Source of the DNA: Aeromicrobium sp. Root344
GTDB lineage: Bacteria > Actinomycetota > Actinomycetes > Propionibacteriales > Nocardioidaceae
Direction: 5' to 3'
Assembly (NCBI RefSeq): GCF_001425755.1
Contig: NZ_LMDH01000001.1
Coordinates: 2,452,167-2,516,166 of the forward strand
Length of the DNA stretch: 64,000 nt
Both the position numbers and the translations under genes were made by a program. The notes under the pieces were generated by a model. That model was not told the origin of the DNA and ran no database searches. It saw nothing but the letters and a program-made list of their open reading frames with translations. This document shows, piece by piece, positions 34,100 to 42,611 of this stretch (position 1 is the stretch's first letter; each line of letters opens with the position of its first letter).

Positions 34100-35452
34100 A
34101 TGACCCGGACACGCGATCCCGCCCACGCGTTGCTCCTCGGAGGCCTGCGTTTCGAGAGCCGCGACACCGAGCGCGCCTATCGGCGTTGGCGCATCGACAC
34201 CGTCACGCCGTTCGTGCGGATCGGCTACATCGGTTCGGCGCCGAGCTGGATCCTGCTGCTCATCGCCATGATCGTCCTGGATCCGCACGCCGCACACCGC
34301 GCAGCGGGGTGGGTGGTCGGCTGGATCGTCCTGCTCGTCGTGCTCACCGGGCTGACCGTGCCGCCCACGCTGCGCCGCACCGTGATGCCGCTGGCCGCCG
34401 CAGCCAACTGCCTGGCGGGCTTCCTGGTCGTCTGGCTGACGTCGGAGGTCGCGCTCACCGGCGAGGTGGTGCAGACGCGCGCGGGAGTCATGATCGCTGG
34501 CCTGCTCGTCGTGATGTTCTTCGGCTACGGCATCTTCCGCATCCCGCCCGGCGTGGCCATGGCTGCCGTGACCCCCTACGCGGCATTCGGGTCGTACCAG
34601 CTGCTCCAGAACTACAACGGCGGGGAGCTCAACGGCGTCGAGGCCGCCTCCCTGGCCGCGGCGGAGTGGATCGCGTACCTCGGATGCCTCATGGTCTGCG
34701 TCGTCATCGAGATCGTCGAGCGGCGGGCGTTCTGCAAGGACCAGATCATCGACGCGCAGCAGCAGGAGCTGCGCCACAGCCGGGAGACCATCCGCCGCTA
34801 CGTGCCCCGCGCCGTGTTCGAGCACATCGTCAGCGGCGACACGGTCGGCATCGACGTGCCCACGCGTCGACGGGTCACCGTCCTGTTCGCCGACCTGGTC
34901 GGGTTCACCGATCTCGCGGACCGGGTCGAGGCCGAGATCCTGACGCAGGTGGTCAACGACTACATGACGACCATGAGTCAGCTCGTCGACGAGCACGGCG
35001 GTCTGGTGAACGAGTTCGCTGGTGACGGCCTGATGGCCCTGTTCGGGGCACCCGACGCGATGGATGTCGAGGAGCAGGCGGCCAGCGCGGTGCGGGCGGC
35101 GCAGGCGATGCAGAACGGGCTCCCATCCCTCAACGGACAGTGGCAGCGGCTCGGTGTCACCGACCCGATGCGGATGCGGATCGGCATCGACACCGGCGTC
35201 CTGAGCGTCGGCAGCTTCGGCTCCGAAGGGCGGATGACGTACACCGCGATCGGCCTGCACACCAACATCGCGGCCCGTCTCCAGGCACAGTGCGAGCCCG
35301 GCCGGATCCTGCTGAGCGACCACAGCTGGCACCTCGTCAAGGACCGGATCGCCTGCGAGCCGGTCGGTCAGGTCCAGTGCAAGGGCGTGCACTACCCGGT
35401 GCTGGTCTACTCCCCGTCAGGCGCGCCCGGCCTGGACCCAGTAGGAGGCTGA
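34100..35452 (+). CDS. Class III nucleotide cyclase, guanylyl-cyclase-like residues
   Basis: 450 aa. About six membrane helices in residues 40-205, then a cytoplasmic class III cyclase domain (~255-440). Metal ligands D265 (FADLVGFT) and D309 (FAGDG) and the transition-state pair N389/R393 (NIAAR) are present. The base-selecting positions are E305 (where adenylyl cyclases have Lys) and T382 (where many have Asp): that Glu/Thr pair is the one known for cyanobacterial guanylyl cyclase Cya2. ATG at 34100, after GGGGACGGC. An AC assignment is not excluded. Confidence 0.82.
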   Translation: MTRTRDPAHALLLGGLRFESRDTERAYRRWRIDTVTPFVRIGYIGSAPSWILLLIAMIVLDPHAAHRAAGWVVGWIVLLVVLTGLTVPPTLRRTVMPLAAAANCLAGFLVVWLTSEVALTGEVVQTRAGVMIAGLLVVMFFGYGIFRIPPGVAMAAVTPYAAFGSYQLLQNYNGGELNGVEAASLAAAEWIAYLGCLMVCVVIEIVERRAFCKDQIIDAQQQELRHSRETIRRYVPRAVFEHIVSGDTVGIDVPTRRRVTVLFADLVGFTDLADRVEAEILTQVVNDYMTTMSQLVDEHGGLVNEFAGDGLMALFGAPDAMDVEEQAASAVRAAQAMQNGLPSLNGQWQRLGVTDPMRMRIGIDTGVLSVGSFGSEGRMTYTAIGLHTNIAARLQAQCEPGRILLSDHSWHLVKDRIACEPVGQVQCKGVHYPVLVYSPSGAPGLDPVGG

Positions 35453-35612
35453 GGGCGCGGGAGCGGTTCGCTAACGATGAAGGGCGCCAGTCCACTGCTC
35501 GGCAGAGACACCCAGCGTCGACCGGACACCCCTGTGACGACCCAGGCTAGTGGTGGTCGGCATCGGCGGCTCTGAGCCGCTGGCCGAGTTTGCCACGCCC
35601 GGGTCCGTTCGT
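35453..35612. other. Gene-free stretch before the repeat cluster
   Basis: Between the cyclase stop and the repeats there is no convincing gene. The longer frames across here have no ribosome site and read the repeats as protein. Confidence 0.5.
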
Positions 35613-35613
35613 C

Positions 35614-35827
35614 GGTGAGTCAGGTCGAACCGCAACGGTGCGGGTACGACCTAAGTCACCGCTCCGGGGCGCACCCGGCCACCTCGTTCAAGGCGGTGAG
35701 TCAGGTCGAACCGCAACAGTGCGGGTACGACCTAAGTCACCGCTCCGGGGCGCATTCGGCGACCTCGTTCGAAGCGGTGAGTCAGGTCGAACCGCAACGG
35801 TGCGGGTACGACCTGAGTCACCGCTCC
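35614..35827. repeat. Three tandem 81-bp repeats, each with a hairpin
   Basis: Units begin at 35614, 35695 and 35776 and differ at few positions. In each unit GGTGAGTCAGGTCGAACC can pair with GGGTACGACCTAAGTCACC (15 of 18 positions) around GCAAC(G/A)GTGC. The block is intergenic between the cyclase gene and the convergent msrA. A related hairpin lies at 42519-42600, so this is a dispersed family. Confidence 0.9.
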
Positions 35828-35831
35828 AACC

Positions 35832-36467
35832 TCAGGCGTACGAGACGCCCGTGGCGTGCAGCGGGCAGTAGCCGAACGGGTTCTTGACCAGGTACTGCTG
35901 GTGGTAGTCCTCGGCGTAGTAGTACGTCTCGAGCGGCAGGATCGACGTGGTGATCTCGCCGTAGCCGGCCTCGGTCATCCGCACCTGGTAGGCCTCGCGG
36001 GACGCCTCGGCCTCGGCCTGCTGCTCGGGCGTCGTGGTCAAGATGACGGAGCGGTACTGCGTGCCCCGGTCGTTGCCCTGCCGCATGCCCTGTGTCGGGT
36101 CGTGGTTCTCCCAGAACACCTTGAGCAGGTCCGCGTACGTCACCTTGGCCGGGTCGAAGATGACCCGCACGACCTCGGCGTGCCCCGTGCGACCGGTGCA
36201 GACCTCTTCGTACGTGGGGTTGGGCGTGACGCCGCCGGCGTAGCCGACGGAGGTCGACCAGACGCCGGGAACCTCCCAGAACGTCTTCTCCTCGCCCCAG
36301 AAGCAGCCCAGGCCGAAGACCGCGACGCCGAATCCTTCGGGCGCCTGCGTCTCGACGGGGTTGCCGAGCGTGAGGTGCGTCCCGCCGACCTGGTAGGGAC
36401 GGCCCTCGCGGCCGGGGAGGGCGCTCTCGGCGCCCGGGAGCTCTGACTTGCTGCGACTGAAGATCAT
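35832..36467 (-). CDS. msrA: Peptide-methionine (S)-S-oxide reductase
   Basis: 211 aa. Repairs S-sulfoxides of methionine in proteins with thioredoxin. The active site GCFWGEE gives C55; resolving cysteines are likely in the C-terminal [10 protein letters not shown]. The N-terminal ~45 residues are longer than the E. coli core and contain [17 protein letters not shown] at 36465-36467 behind GAGAGGTGG. Confidence 0.93.
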   Translation of the reverse strand: MIFSRSKSELPGAESALPGREGRPYQVGGTHLTLGNPVETQAPEGFGVAVFGLGCFWGEEKTFWEVPGVWSTSVGYAGGVTPNPTYEEVCTGRTGHAEVVRVIFDPAKVTYADLLKVFWENHDPTQGMRQGNDRGTQYRSVILTTTPEQQAEAEASREAYQVRMTEAGYGEITTSILPLETYYYAEDYHQQYLVKNPFGYCPLHATGVSYA

Positions 36468-36497
36468 GGTTCCACCTCTCGAATCGAGTCTACGGAT

Positions 36498-37241
36498 TCA
36501 CGCCCGCTCGAGGATTCGAGCGATCGTGACGAAGCCGTGACGCCGTGCATGCTCCAAGGGAGTCACGCCGGCGCGATCGGCGATCGACACGTCCGAACCG
36601 TGGTCGACCAATGACTCAACAATGCGCTGCCACGGTCTTGTTCCCTTGCCGAGGATCACGGCCTCGAGCAGGGCGGTCCAGCCGAGGTCGTTGACGTGGT
36701 CGACCTCGATGTCGGTGTGGTCCAGCACGTACGCCACGTAGTCCGCATGCCCGCGCTCGCTCGCCGGGATGTGCGACAGACCGCCGAACCGGTTGCGGAT
36801 CGTGAGGTCCGGCTCCGCCGTCAGGATGACCTTCGCCATCGCGACGCTGCCGGTCACGCCGGCGACGAGCCACGGGGTGTCGTGCCGGTCGTCGAGGGCG
36901 TCCGGGTCGGCACCTGCGGTGACAAGGGCGCGCGCGACCCGGACGCGGTCGTGCGTCACGGCGAGCAGGAGCGGCGTACGTCGGCGCGCATCGCGGACCT
37001 CCGGGTCGGCGCCGGCCGCGAGCAGCTGGCTGACCTCGGCGACCCGGCCCTTCGCCGATGCCGCCAGGAGCCGCGTACCCAGCTCGGCGCCGGACAGCGA
37101 TGCGTACGGGTTCGGGGTCGCGGTCACCGTCGGCGTCGCGGTCGAGGGGGTGGAGGACGGCTCGGGCACGCGGTCAGGCGACGAGCACGCCGTCACCGTC
37201 AACGCGACGACGACCGGCACGACGGACAGGACCTTCTTCAC
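36498..37241 (-). CDS. Ankyrin-repeat lipoprotein
   Basis: 247 aa from a GTG at 37239-37241 after GGGGAG. Signal peptide with lipobox VTAC (Cys near 19), a Pro/Thr/Ser-rich linker, then five ankyrin repeats: KGRVAEVSQLLAAGADPEVRDARRRTPL and similar units, the last being FVTIARILERA. Such lipoproteins are thought to mediate protein contacts in the periplasm-like zone. Partner unknown. Confidence 0.82.
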   Translation of the reverse strand: MKKVLSVVPVVVALTVTACSSPDRVPEPSSTPSTATPTVTATPNPYASLSGAELGTRLLAASAKGRVAEVSQLLAAGADPEVRDARRRTPLLLAVTHDRVRVARALVTAGADPDALDDRHDTPWLVAGVTGSVAMAKVILTAEPDLTIRNRFGGLSHIPASERGHADYVAYVLDHTDIEVDHVNDLGWTALLEAVILGKGTRPWQRIVESLVDHGSDVSIADRAGVTPLEHARRHGFVTIARILERA

Positions 37242-37305
37242 GTCGAGTTGAACTCCCCGGAGCGCCGGGAGGTTCCGACGGCAACACACCACTAGGCTCC
37301 TGCGC

Positions 37306-37323
37306 ATGAGGTGTGGGTCGTGA
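37306..37323 (+). other. Possible leaderless five-codon upstream reading frame
   Basis: A TAGGCT -10 at 37293-37298 ends 7 bases before an ATG at 37306, the leaderless spacing used by other genes here. That ATG opens MRCGS and a stop (TGA at 37321-37323) overlapping the GTG of the permease at 37320. Translation of it is speculative. Confidence 0.3.
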
Positions 37324-38423
37324 GGGAGCGCTACCAGGTGCCGATCGGGGTCGAGATCGCCACGCAGTGGGCCTGGCGGATCCTGGTGATCACGCTGACC
37401 GTGCTGGTGGGCGTGTTCTTCCTCCGCTACTTCTCCGAGATCACGGTGCCGCTCGCGGTCGCGGTGCTCGTCACCGCGCTGACGATCAACCTGGTCGACT
37501 GGCTGGAGGCGCACCGGGTCCCGCGGATCGCCGCCACGTTCATCGTCGTCATCACGTTGCTCATCGCGTTCTTCGGCATGCTCGCGATCGTGGGTCAGCA
37601 GCTCGCGACCCAGGCCACGGATCTGCGTACGAGCGTCGTCGACGGCATCTCCAAGATCCAGGACTGGGCCAAGACCGGGCCGCTCAAGCTCAGCGACGAC
37701 CAGATCCAGACCTGGATCGACAACGCCAAGGAGTCGATCCAGTCCAGCGACACGTCCCTGATCACCCGCGTCGGCGAGGTCGGCACGACGTTGACCCACC
37801 TGTTCGCGGGGTTCTTCATCGCGTTGTTCTCGACGTTCTTCTTCCTCTACGAGGGCAACCGCATCTGGAGCTGGGTCGTCGCGCTGTTCCCCCGCGGTGC
37901 ACGTGAGCGGGTCAACTCCTCGGGCCACACGGCGTGGGCGTCGCTCACGGCGTTCGTACGCGCGACGGTCATCGTCGCCTTGACCGACGCGATGGGCATC
38001 GCGTTCGGCGCCTGGGCGCTCGGCGTGCCGTTGACCTTTGCGATCGGCGTGCTGGTCTTCCTCGGGGCGTTCATCCCGATCATCGGTGCGCTGCTGTCGG
38101 GCATGGTCGCCGTGCTGGTCGCGCTGGTGGCGCAGGGACCGTGGACCGCGCTGTTCATGCTGCTGGTGGTCATCGCGATCCAGCAGATCGAGTCGCACGT
38201 GCTGCAGCCGTTCCTCATGGGCCGCCTCGTCGCGGTGCACCCGCTCGCGATCATCTTCGCAATCACGGCCGGAGTCGTCGTCGCCGGAGTCGTCGGCGCA
38301 CTCATCGCGGTGCCGCTGGCGGCCTGCCTCAACGGTGTCGTGCGCCACCTCGCGATGGTCGCCGAGCAGTTCGACGACGAGCCACCTGACGACGAGAACG
38401 AGCCGTTGCCAGGTCTCGCATGA
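37320..38423 (+). CDS. AI-2E-family transporter
   Basis: 367 aa from GTG at 37320; GTG at 37311 is possible in the same frame. Eight or so membrane helices with a long extracellular segment containing LKLSDDQIQTWIDNAKESIQ. The core FIPIIGALLSGMVAVLVALVAQG and EQQIESHVLQPFLMG-type motif (here IAIQQIESHVLQPFLMG) define the family, whose members export autoinducer-2-like molecules or move Na+/H+. It is translationally coupled to the next gene. Real substrate unknown. Confidence 0.85.
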   Translation: MRERYQVPIGVEIATQWAWRILVITLTVLVGVFFLRYFSEITVPLAVAVLVTALTINLVDWLEAHRVPRIAATFIVVITLLIAFFGMLAIVGQQLATQATDLRTSVVDGISKIQDWAKTGPLKLSDDQIQTWIDNAKESIQSSDTSLITRVGEVGTTLTHLFAGFFIALFSTFFFLYEGNRIWSWVVALFPRGARERVNSSGHTAWASLTAFVRATVIVALTDAMGIAFGAWALGVPLTFAIGVLVFLGAFIPIIGALLSGMVAVLVALVAQGPWTALFMLLVVIAIQQIESHVLQPFLMGRLVAVHPLAIIFAITAGVVVAGVVGALIAVPLAACLNGVVRHLAMVAEQFDDEPPDDENEPLPGLA

Positions 38424-38752
38424 CCGACGTCCATGCGGTGTGCCTGGCCCTGCCCGGCGCGTCGTTGACGTTCCCGTTCGGCGAGGAGACCGCGGTGTTC
38501 AAGGTCGGCGGCAAGGTCTTCGCGATCACCGCCGCAGAGTCACCGACGCACGTCACGCTCAAGGCCGAGCCCGAGGAGGTCACGGGCCTCGTCGACACGT
38601 ACGAGTCGGTGGCCCGTGGCTATCACATGAACAAGAAGCACTGGATCACCGTGCAGGTCGACGGCGCGCTCCCGGCCGGCCTCGTCGAGGAGCTCGTCGA
38701 GGACTCGTACGACCTGGTGGTCGACAACCTCCCCGCCCGCGACCGCCCCTAG
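38420..38752 (+). CDS. MmcQ/YjbR-family protein
   Basis: 110 aa, ATG overlapping the permease stop. CLALPGASLTFPFGEETAVFKVGGKVFAI and HMNKKHWITVQVDG with a C-terminal EDSYDLVVDNLP match the MmcQ/YjbR small alpha/beta family, called DNA-binding by fold, but the role is unproven. Its stop overlaps that of the convergent DHA2 transporter. Confidence 0.85.
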   Translation: MTDVHAVCLALPGASLTFPFGEETAVFKVGGKVFAITAAESPTHVTLKAEPEEVTGLVDTYESVARGYHMNKKHWITVQVDGALPAGLVEELVEDSYDLVVDNLPARDRP

Positions 38753-40293
38753 ATCTCCGTCGCCTCGGCCGGTACCGGGGTGTCGCGCGTGCGCAGCGGG
38801 ATCTCCTTGATGAACAGCGAGATCACGAACGCGATGGCGACGATCGGCAGCGCGGCGATGAAGACGTCGTGCAGAGAATTGGCGAAGGCCTCGATGACCT
38901 TGGACTGCAGCGGCTCGGGCAGCGCGTGGATCGCCTGCGAGTCGTTGGTGTTGATCTTCGGGGCGTCGCCGCCGCGGCCGACCGTCGCCGCGAGGTGGTG
39001 CGTCAACCTGGTGTTGAGCACGGCGCCGAAGATCGCTGCGCCGAACGCGCCGCCGAGGGTCCGGAAGAACGTGATGGTCGAGGTCGCGATGCCCATGTGG
39101 CGGGGGTCGACCGAGTTCTGGACGATCACGGTCAGCAGCTGCATCGTCAGGCCGAGTCCGGCGCCGAGGATGAACATGCCGAGGCCGATGCGCCAGTATC
39201 CGCTGTCGGCGTTCGCCGTCGACAGCACCAGCAGGGCGCCGAAGACGACGACGGTGCTCGAGATCGGCAGCGGGCGGTAGCGGCCGGTCTTGGTGACCCA
39301 GTTGCCCGACGGGATCGAGGTGCAGAACAGTCCGGTCACCATCGGCAGCATGCCGAGGCCCGACCTGGTCGGCGACATGCCCAGGACGATCTGGAGGTAC
39401 AGCGGCACGAAGATGATCGCGCCGAACATCGACATGCCCATCACGATCGACATCGCATTGGTCGTGCGGAAGATCGAGCCGCGGAACAGCTCCATCGGGA
39501 TGATCGGCTCCTTCGCGCGCAGCTCGATCACGATGAACAGGGCGGTCAGCACGACCGCGGCGCCCACGAGGGCGAGCCCGAGGTTCGAGCTCCAGCCGTG
39601 GTCCGGGCCGGCCCACGAGACGTACAGCAGCATCGAGGAGACCCCGGCGACCAGGACTCCGGCGCCGAACCAGTCGATGACGTGCTCGCGACGGGTGTGG
39701 GGAAGCTTGAGGGCGTACGACGTGACGACCAGCGCGACGATGCCGATCGGGACGTTGAGCCAGAAGATCCACTCCCAGCCCGGCCCGTCGGCGAGCCAGC
39801 CGCCGAGCAGCGGGCCGGCGACACTCGACGTGCCGAACACGGCACCCATGTAGCCCATGTAGCGACCGCGCTCACGCGGCGGGATGACGTCGCCGATCGT
39901 GGCGAACGCGAGCGCCATCAGGCCGCCGCCGCCGATGCCCTGCAGCGCACGGAAGCCGATGAGCTCCTCGATGTTGCGGGAGAACCCGCACAGCAGGGAG
40001 CCGACGAGGAACGTCACGATCGCGATCTGGAAGATCAGCCGGCGGCCGTACAGGTCGGAGATCTTGCCCCACAACGGGGTCGAGGCGGTCGAGGCGAGCA
40101 GGTACGCCGTGACGACCCAGCTGAGCTTGTCGAGACCGTTGAGGTCGGAGGTGATGCGGGGGAGGGCTGTGCCGACGATGCTCTGGTCGAGCGACGCGAG
40201 GAACATGCCGGTCATCAGCCCACCGAGGATGACCAGGATCTGGCGGTGGGAGAAGTACGTCGGTGCGGCGACGTCAGGGGTGGTGTCTGTCAT
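38749..40293 (-). CDS. DHA2-family drug:proton antiporter (MFS, 14 TM)
   Basis: 514 aa, 14 predicted helices. Motif A-like GKISDLYGRRLIF, motif C-like GPLLGGWLADGPGWEWIFWLNVPIG, and LDQSIVGTALPRI in helix 1 carry the acidic residue used in drug export. ATG at 40291-40293, overlapping the marR stop. The MarR gene before it and an operator further upstream point to autoregulated efflux of a drug or toxic metabolite. Confidence 0.9.
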   Translation of the reverse strand: MTDTTPDVAAPTYFSHRQILVILGGLMTGMFLASLDQSIVGTALPRITSDLNGLDKLSWVVTAYLLASTASTPLWGKISDLYGRRLIFQIAIVTFLVGSLLCGFSRNIEELIGFRALQGIGGGGLMALAFATIGDVIPPRERGRYMGYMGAVFGTSSVAGPLLGGWLADGPGWEWIFWLNVPIGIVALVVTSYALKLPHTRREHVIDWFGAGVLVAGVSSMLLYVSWAGPDHGWSSNLGLALVGAAVVLTALFIVIELRAKEPIIPMELFRGSIFRTTNAMSIVMGMSMFGAIIFVPLYLQIVLGMSPTRSGLGMLPMVTGLFCTSIPSGNWVTKTGRYRPLPISSTVVVFGALLVLSTANADSGYWRIGLGMFILGAGLGLTMQLLTVIVQNSVDPRHMGIATSTITFFRTLGGAFGAAIFGAVLNTRLTHHLAATVGRGGDAPKINTNDSQAIHALPEPLQSKVIEAFANSLHDVFIAALPIVAIAFVISLFIKEIPLRTRDTPVPAEATEI

Positions 40294-40733
40294 GAAGTGG
40301 CTCCGAGTGAGGCAGTGAGGCGGGTCAGGTCGTGGCGGAGGCGTTCGCGGTCGGCGTCGTCCCAGTCGGCGAGCGCTGCGGTGAGGAAGGCGCGGCGCTG
40401 GTCGAAGGACTTCTTGAGGCTCGCGGCGCCGGCGTGGGACAGGGCGATGATGCGGGCGCGGCCGTCGACCGGATCGGGCTCGCGCTCGATGAATCCGCGG
40501 TCGCCGAGCTGCTGGACGTGCCGGCTGACGGTCGAGGCGTCGAGCTGCATGGCCTCGGCGATGTCGCCGAGACGCATCGAGCCTCGGCACTTCAGCGTGT
40601 AGAGCAGGGCGGCCTGTGACGGGTCGACCGTGTCGCCGTCGATGCGCGAGCGGAATCGGCGGCCCATCGCCAGCATGAGCTGCATGAAGGCGTCCTCGGC
40701 CGTCGTGGCGGCGTCAGCGGGCTGTGTTTGCAT
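40290..40733 (-). CDS. MarR-family transcriptional regulator
   Basis: 147 aa, ATG at 40731-40733. Winged-helix core: SQAALLYTLKCRGSMRLGDIAEAMQLDASTVSRHVQQLGDRGFIEREPDPVDGRARIIALS (residues ~44-105, by the helix and wing pattern). It is first in a two-gene operon with the DHA2 pump and has a dyad in its promoter. Likely a ligand-released repressor. Confidence 0.9.
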   Translation of the reverse strand: MQTQPADAATTAEDAFMQLMLAMGRRFRSRIDGDTVDPSQAALLYTLKCRGSMRLGDIAEAMQLDASTVSRHVQQLGDRGFIEREPDPVDGRARIIALSHAGAASLKKSFDQRRAFLTAALADWDDADRERLRHDLTRLTASLGATS

Positions 40734-40750
40734 GACGCAACCATATAACA

Positions 40751-40767
40751 GGTTGTGACATGCAACC
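40751..40767. promoter_or_regulatory. Candidate MarR operator
   Basis: GGTTGTGACATGCAACC is a 5-bp dyad with 7-bp centre. Another CAACC is present at 40739-40743 near the TTATAT-like -10 of marR. The position is typical for autorepression. Confidence 0.6.
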
Positions 40768-40778
40768 AAATAGCGTGG

Positions 40779-41261
40779 TCAGGGATCGAGACGAAAGCGG
40801 CGGTGCAGGGCGTGGACCTCCTCGTCGAGGCCCGGCACCGGGCCCTCGACGACGACGCCGGGTGCCACGTCCTGGATCGGGATGGCGCGTACGGGGGACG
40901 GGCCGACGCCGAGGTCGCTGAGCCAGGCGCTGGTCTGGGCGGACGAGCTGGCGAAGACGATCCGGCCGAGCCCGACCCACCCGTGCGCCGCCGAGCACAT
41001 CGGGCAGTGCTCGCCGGACGTGTAGACCGTCGCAGCTGCCCGCTGCTCGGGGTCGAGATGCGTCGCCGCCCAACGCGCGAGCGCGAACTCCGGGTGCTGC
41101 GTCTGGTCGCGCTCGGACGTCTCCCGGTTGCGGTCCTCGGCGAGCACCGCGCCGTCACCACCCACCAGGACCGAGCCGAACGGCTCGTCGCCCGCCTCGA
41201 TGGCCTCGGCGGCCAGCTCGACGCAGCGTCGCAGGTGCTTCAGGTCGTCATCGCTCACCAT
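40779..41261 (-). CDS. Zinc-dependent nucleoside/base deaminase
   Basis: 160 aa. Cytidine/deoxycytidylate deaminase fold with HPEFA (variant of the H/C-A-E motif with the proton-shuttle Glu) and CPMC (PCxxC-like) zinc ligands. The FGSVLVGGDGAVLAEDRN opening fits the guanine or cytosine deaminase subgroup. ATG at 41259-41261 is 7 bases after TACGTT (leaderless). Substrate not determined. Confidence 0.8.
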   Translation of the reverse strand: MVSDDDLKHLRRCVELAAEAIEAGDEPFGSVLVGGDGAVLAEDRNRETSERDQTQHPEFALARWAATHLDPEQRAAATVYTSGEHCPMCSAAHGWVGLGRIVFASSSAQTSAWLSDLGVGPSPVRAIPIQDVAPGVVVEGPVPGLDEEVHALHRRFRLDP

Positions 41262-41295
41262 GCCTCCGAACGTACCGCCGTACAGCTGCAGCCAC

Positions 41296-41301
41296 TACGT
41301 T
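41296..41301 (+). promoter_or_regulatory. -10 element of threonine ammonia-lyase
   Basis: TACGTT ends 6 bases before the GTG start at 41308, with no ribosome site, fitting a leaderless start. A second TACGTT on the other strand serves the deaminase. Confidence 0.5.
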
Positions 41302-41307
41302 GGTGAG

Positions 41308-42498
41308 GTGGATCTGAATGACGTGAGGGCCGCCCGCAAGCTTCTCGACGGGGTCACCGAGGTGACTCCCATGGCGCACTCGCGCTGGCTCAGCTCACGG
41401 ACGTCGACGCAGGTGTTCCTCAAGGCCGAGAACCTCCAGCGCACCGGCTCGTTCAAGATCCGCGGCGCGTACGTCCGCATCTCGCGGCTCAGCGAGGACG
41501 AACGTGCCCGCGGTGTCGTCGCGGCGAGCGCCGGCAACCACGCCCAGGGCGTCGCACTGGCGGCGTCGCTGCTCGGCATCAAGGCGACGATCTTCATGCC
41601 TGTCGGTGCGGCGTTGCCCAAGGTCGCGGCGACGGAGGGCTACGGCGCCGACATCCACTTCCACGGCACCGGCGTGACCGAGGCGCTGGTGGCTGCGCGC
41701 GAGTTCGCGGAGCGTACGGGGGCCGTGCTGATCCATCCGTTCGACCACGAGGACATCATCGCGGGGCAGGGCACGCTCGGTCTGGAGATCCTCGAGCAGT
41801 GCCCCGACGTCAAGACGATCCTGGTGCCGCTCGGCGGGGGAGGGCTCGCCGCCGGCGTCGCGCTGCTGCGCACGGAGCGGCCCGACCTGCGCGTCATCGG
41901 GGTGCAGGCCAAGGACGCCGCCGCCTATCCCGCCTCGCTCGCGGCCGGCAAGCCGGTCACGTCACCGATGGGCATCACGATGGCCGACGGCATCTCGGTG
42001 GCGATGCCGGGCGACATCCCGTACGCGATCCTCGAGTCGCTGTGCGACGAGGTGTTGACCGTCAGCGAGGAGTCCATGAGCAGCGCGCTGATCTCGCTGC
42101 TCGAGCGCGCCAAGCTGCTGGTCGAGCCGGCCGGTGCCGCTGCGGTCGCGGCGATCCTCGAGCAGCCGGACGCGTTCGACGGGCCCGTCGTCGCGGTGCT
42201 GTCCGGTGGCAACATCGACGCGCTGGTGCTGCTCGACGTGATCCGGCACGGCTTGGCCGCCGCGGGGCGTTTCCTGCTGTTCCGGGCGCGCATCTCCGAC
42301 CGGCCCGGCGAGCTCATGCGGCTGCTGACGGACCTCGCGGAGATGCAGGTCAACGTGCTCAACGTCAACCACGACCGGGCCTCGGAGACGTTGGGCGTCG
42401 GCCAGGTGGACGTGGACGTCCAGGTCGCGACGCGCGGGCCGCAGCACCGCTCGGAGATCCGCGACCGCCTCGTCGAGCTCGGCTACGAGCTCGTCTGA
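41308..42498 (+). CDS. ilvA: Threonine ammonia-lyase
   Basis: 396 aa. PLP enzyme converting threonine to 2-oxobutanoate plus ammonia, the first step to isoleucine. K50 in GSFKIRG binds PLP; GGGGLAAGVALL binds the phosphate; the C-terminal ~75 residues form an ACT-like domain (ISDRPGELMRLLTDLAEMQVNVLNV). One regulatory domain rather than two fits the short actinobacterial form. GTG at 41308, leaderless. Serine or catabolic (tdcB-like) use is possible. Confidence 0.87.
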   Translation: MDLNDVRAARKLLDGVTEVTPMAHSRWLSSRTSTQVFLKAENLQRTGSFKIRGAYVRISRLSEDERARGVVAASAGNHAQGVALAASLLGIKATIFMPVGAALPKVAATEGYGADIHFHGTGVTEALVAAREFAERTGAVLIHPFDHEDIIAGQGTLGLEILEQCPDVKTILVPLGGGGLAAGVALLRTERPDLRVIGVQAKDAAAYPASLAAGKPVTSPMGITMADGISVAMPGDIPYAILESLCDEVLTVSEESMSSALISLLERAKLLVEPAGAAAVAAILEQPDAFDGPVVAVLSGGNIDALVLLDVIRHGLAAAGRFLLFRARISDRPGELMRLLTDLAEMQVNVLNVNHDRASETLGVGQVDVDVQVATRGPQHRSEIRDRLVELGYELV

Positions 42499-42518
42499 GC
42501 CTCGCCTCCTGCTGGAGC

Positions 42519-42600
42519 GGTGAGCCAGGTCAAACCGGGAACACCCGGGTTCGACCCAGGTCACCGCTGCTACAGCGGGGTTCGACCCAGGTCACCGCTC
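42519..42600. repeat. Hairpin repeat related to the 35.6 kb cluster
   Basis: GGTGAGCCAGGTCAAACC (42519-42536) pairs with GGGTTCGACCCAGGTCACC (42547-42565) around GGGAACACCC; a second right-hand arm lies at 42577-42595. It sits between convergent ilvA and greA and could also stop transcription. Confidence 0.85.
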
Positions 42601-42611
42601 GACGCTCAGGG

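Noticed and set aside
35614-35827. CRISPR array
   Set aside because: Only three units, spacers are also near-identical, and no cas genes are present.
35590-35871. 93-aa frame with a repeated peptide over the 81-bp repeats
   Set aside because: The 81-bp period is a multiple of three, so any frame repeats; there is no ribosome site and the arms are conserved as hairpins, not as codons.
36498-38348. 616-codon frame extending the ankyrin gene upstream
   Set aside because: The extension is antisense to the AI-2E-type permease; the GTG at 37241 followed by a lipoprotein signal is the sensible start.
38038-40602. 854-codon open frame on the plus strand
   Set aside because: It is the antisense shadow of the DHA2 pump and marR genes, whose protein motifs are unambiguous; the product is Arg/Asp-rich and low in complexity, as expected in GC-rich DNA.
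40779-41261. Inactive deaminase because of HPE instead of HAE
   Set aside because: The His and Glu that matter are retained together with CPMC, so activity is expected.
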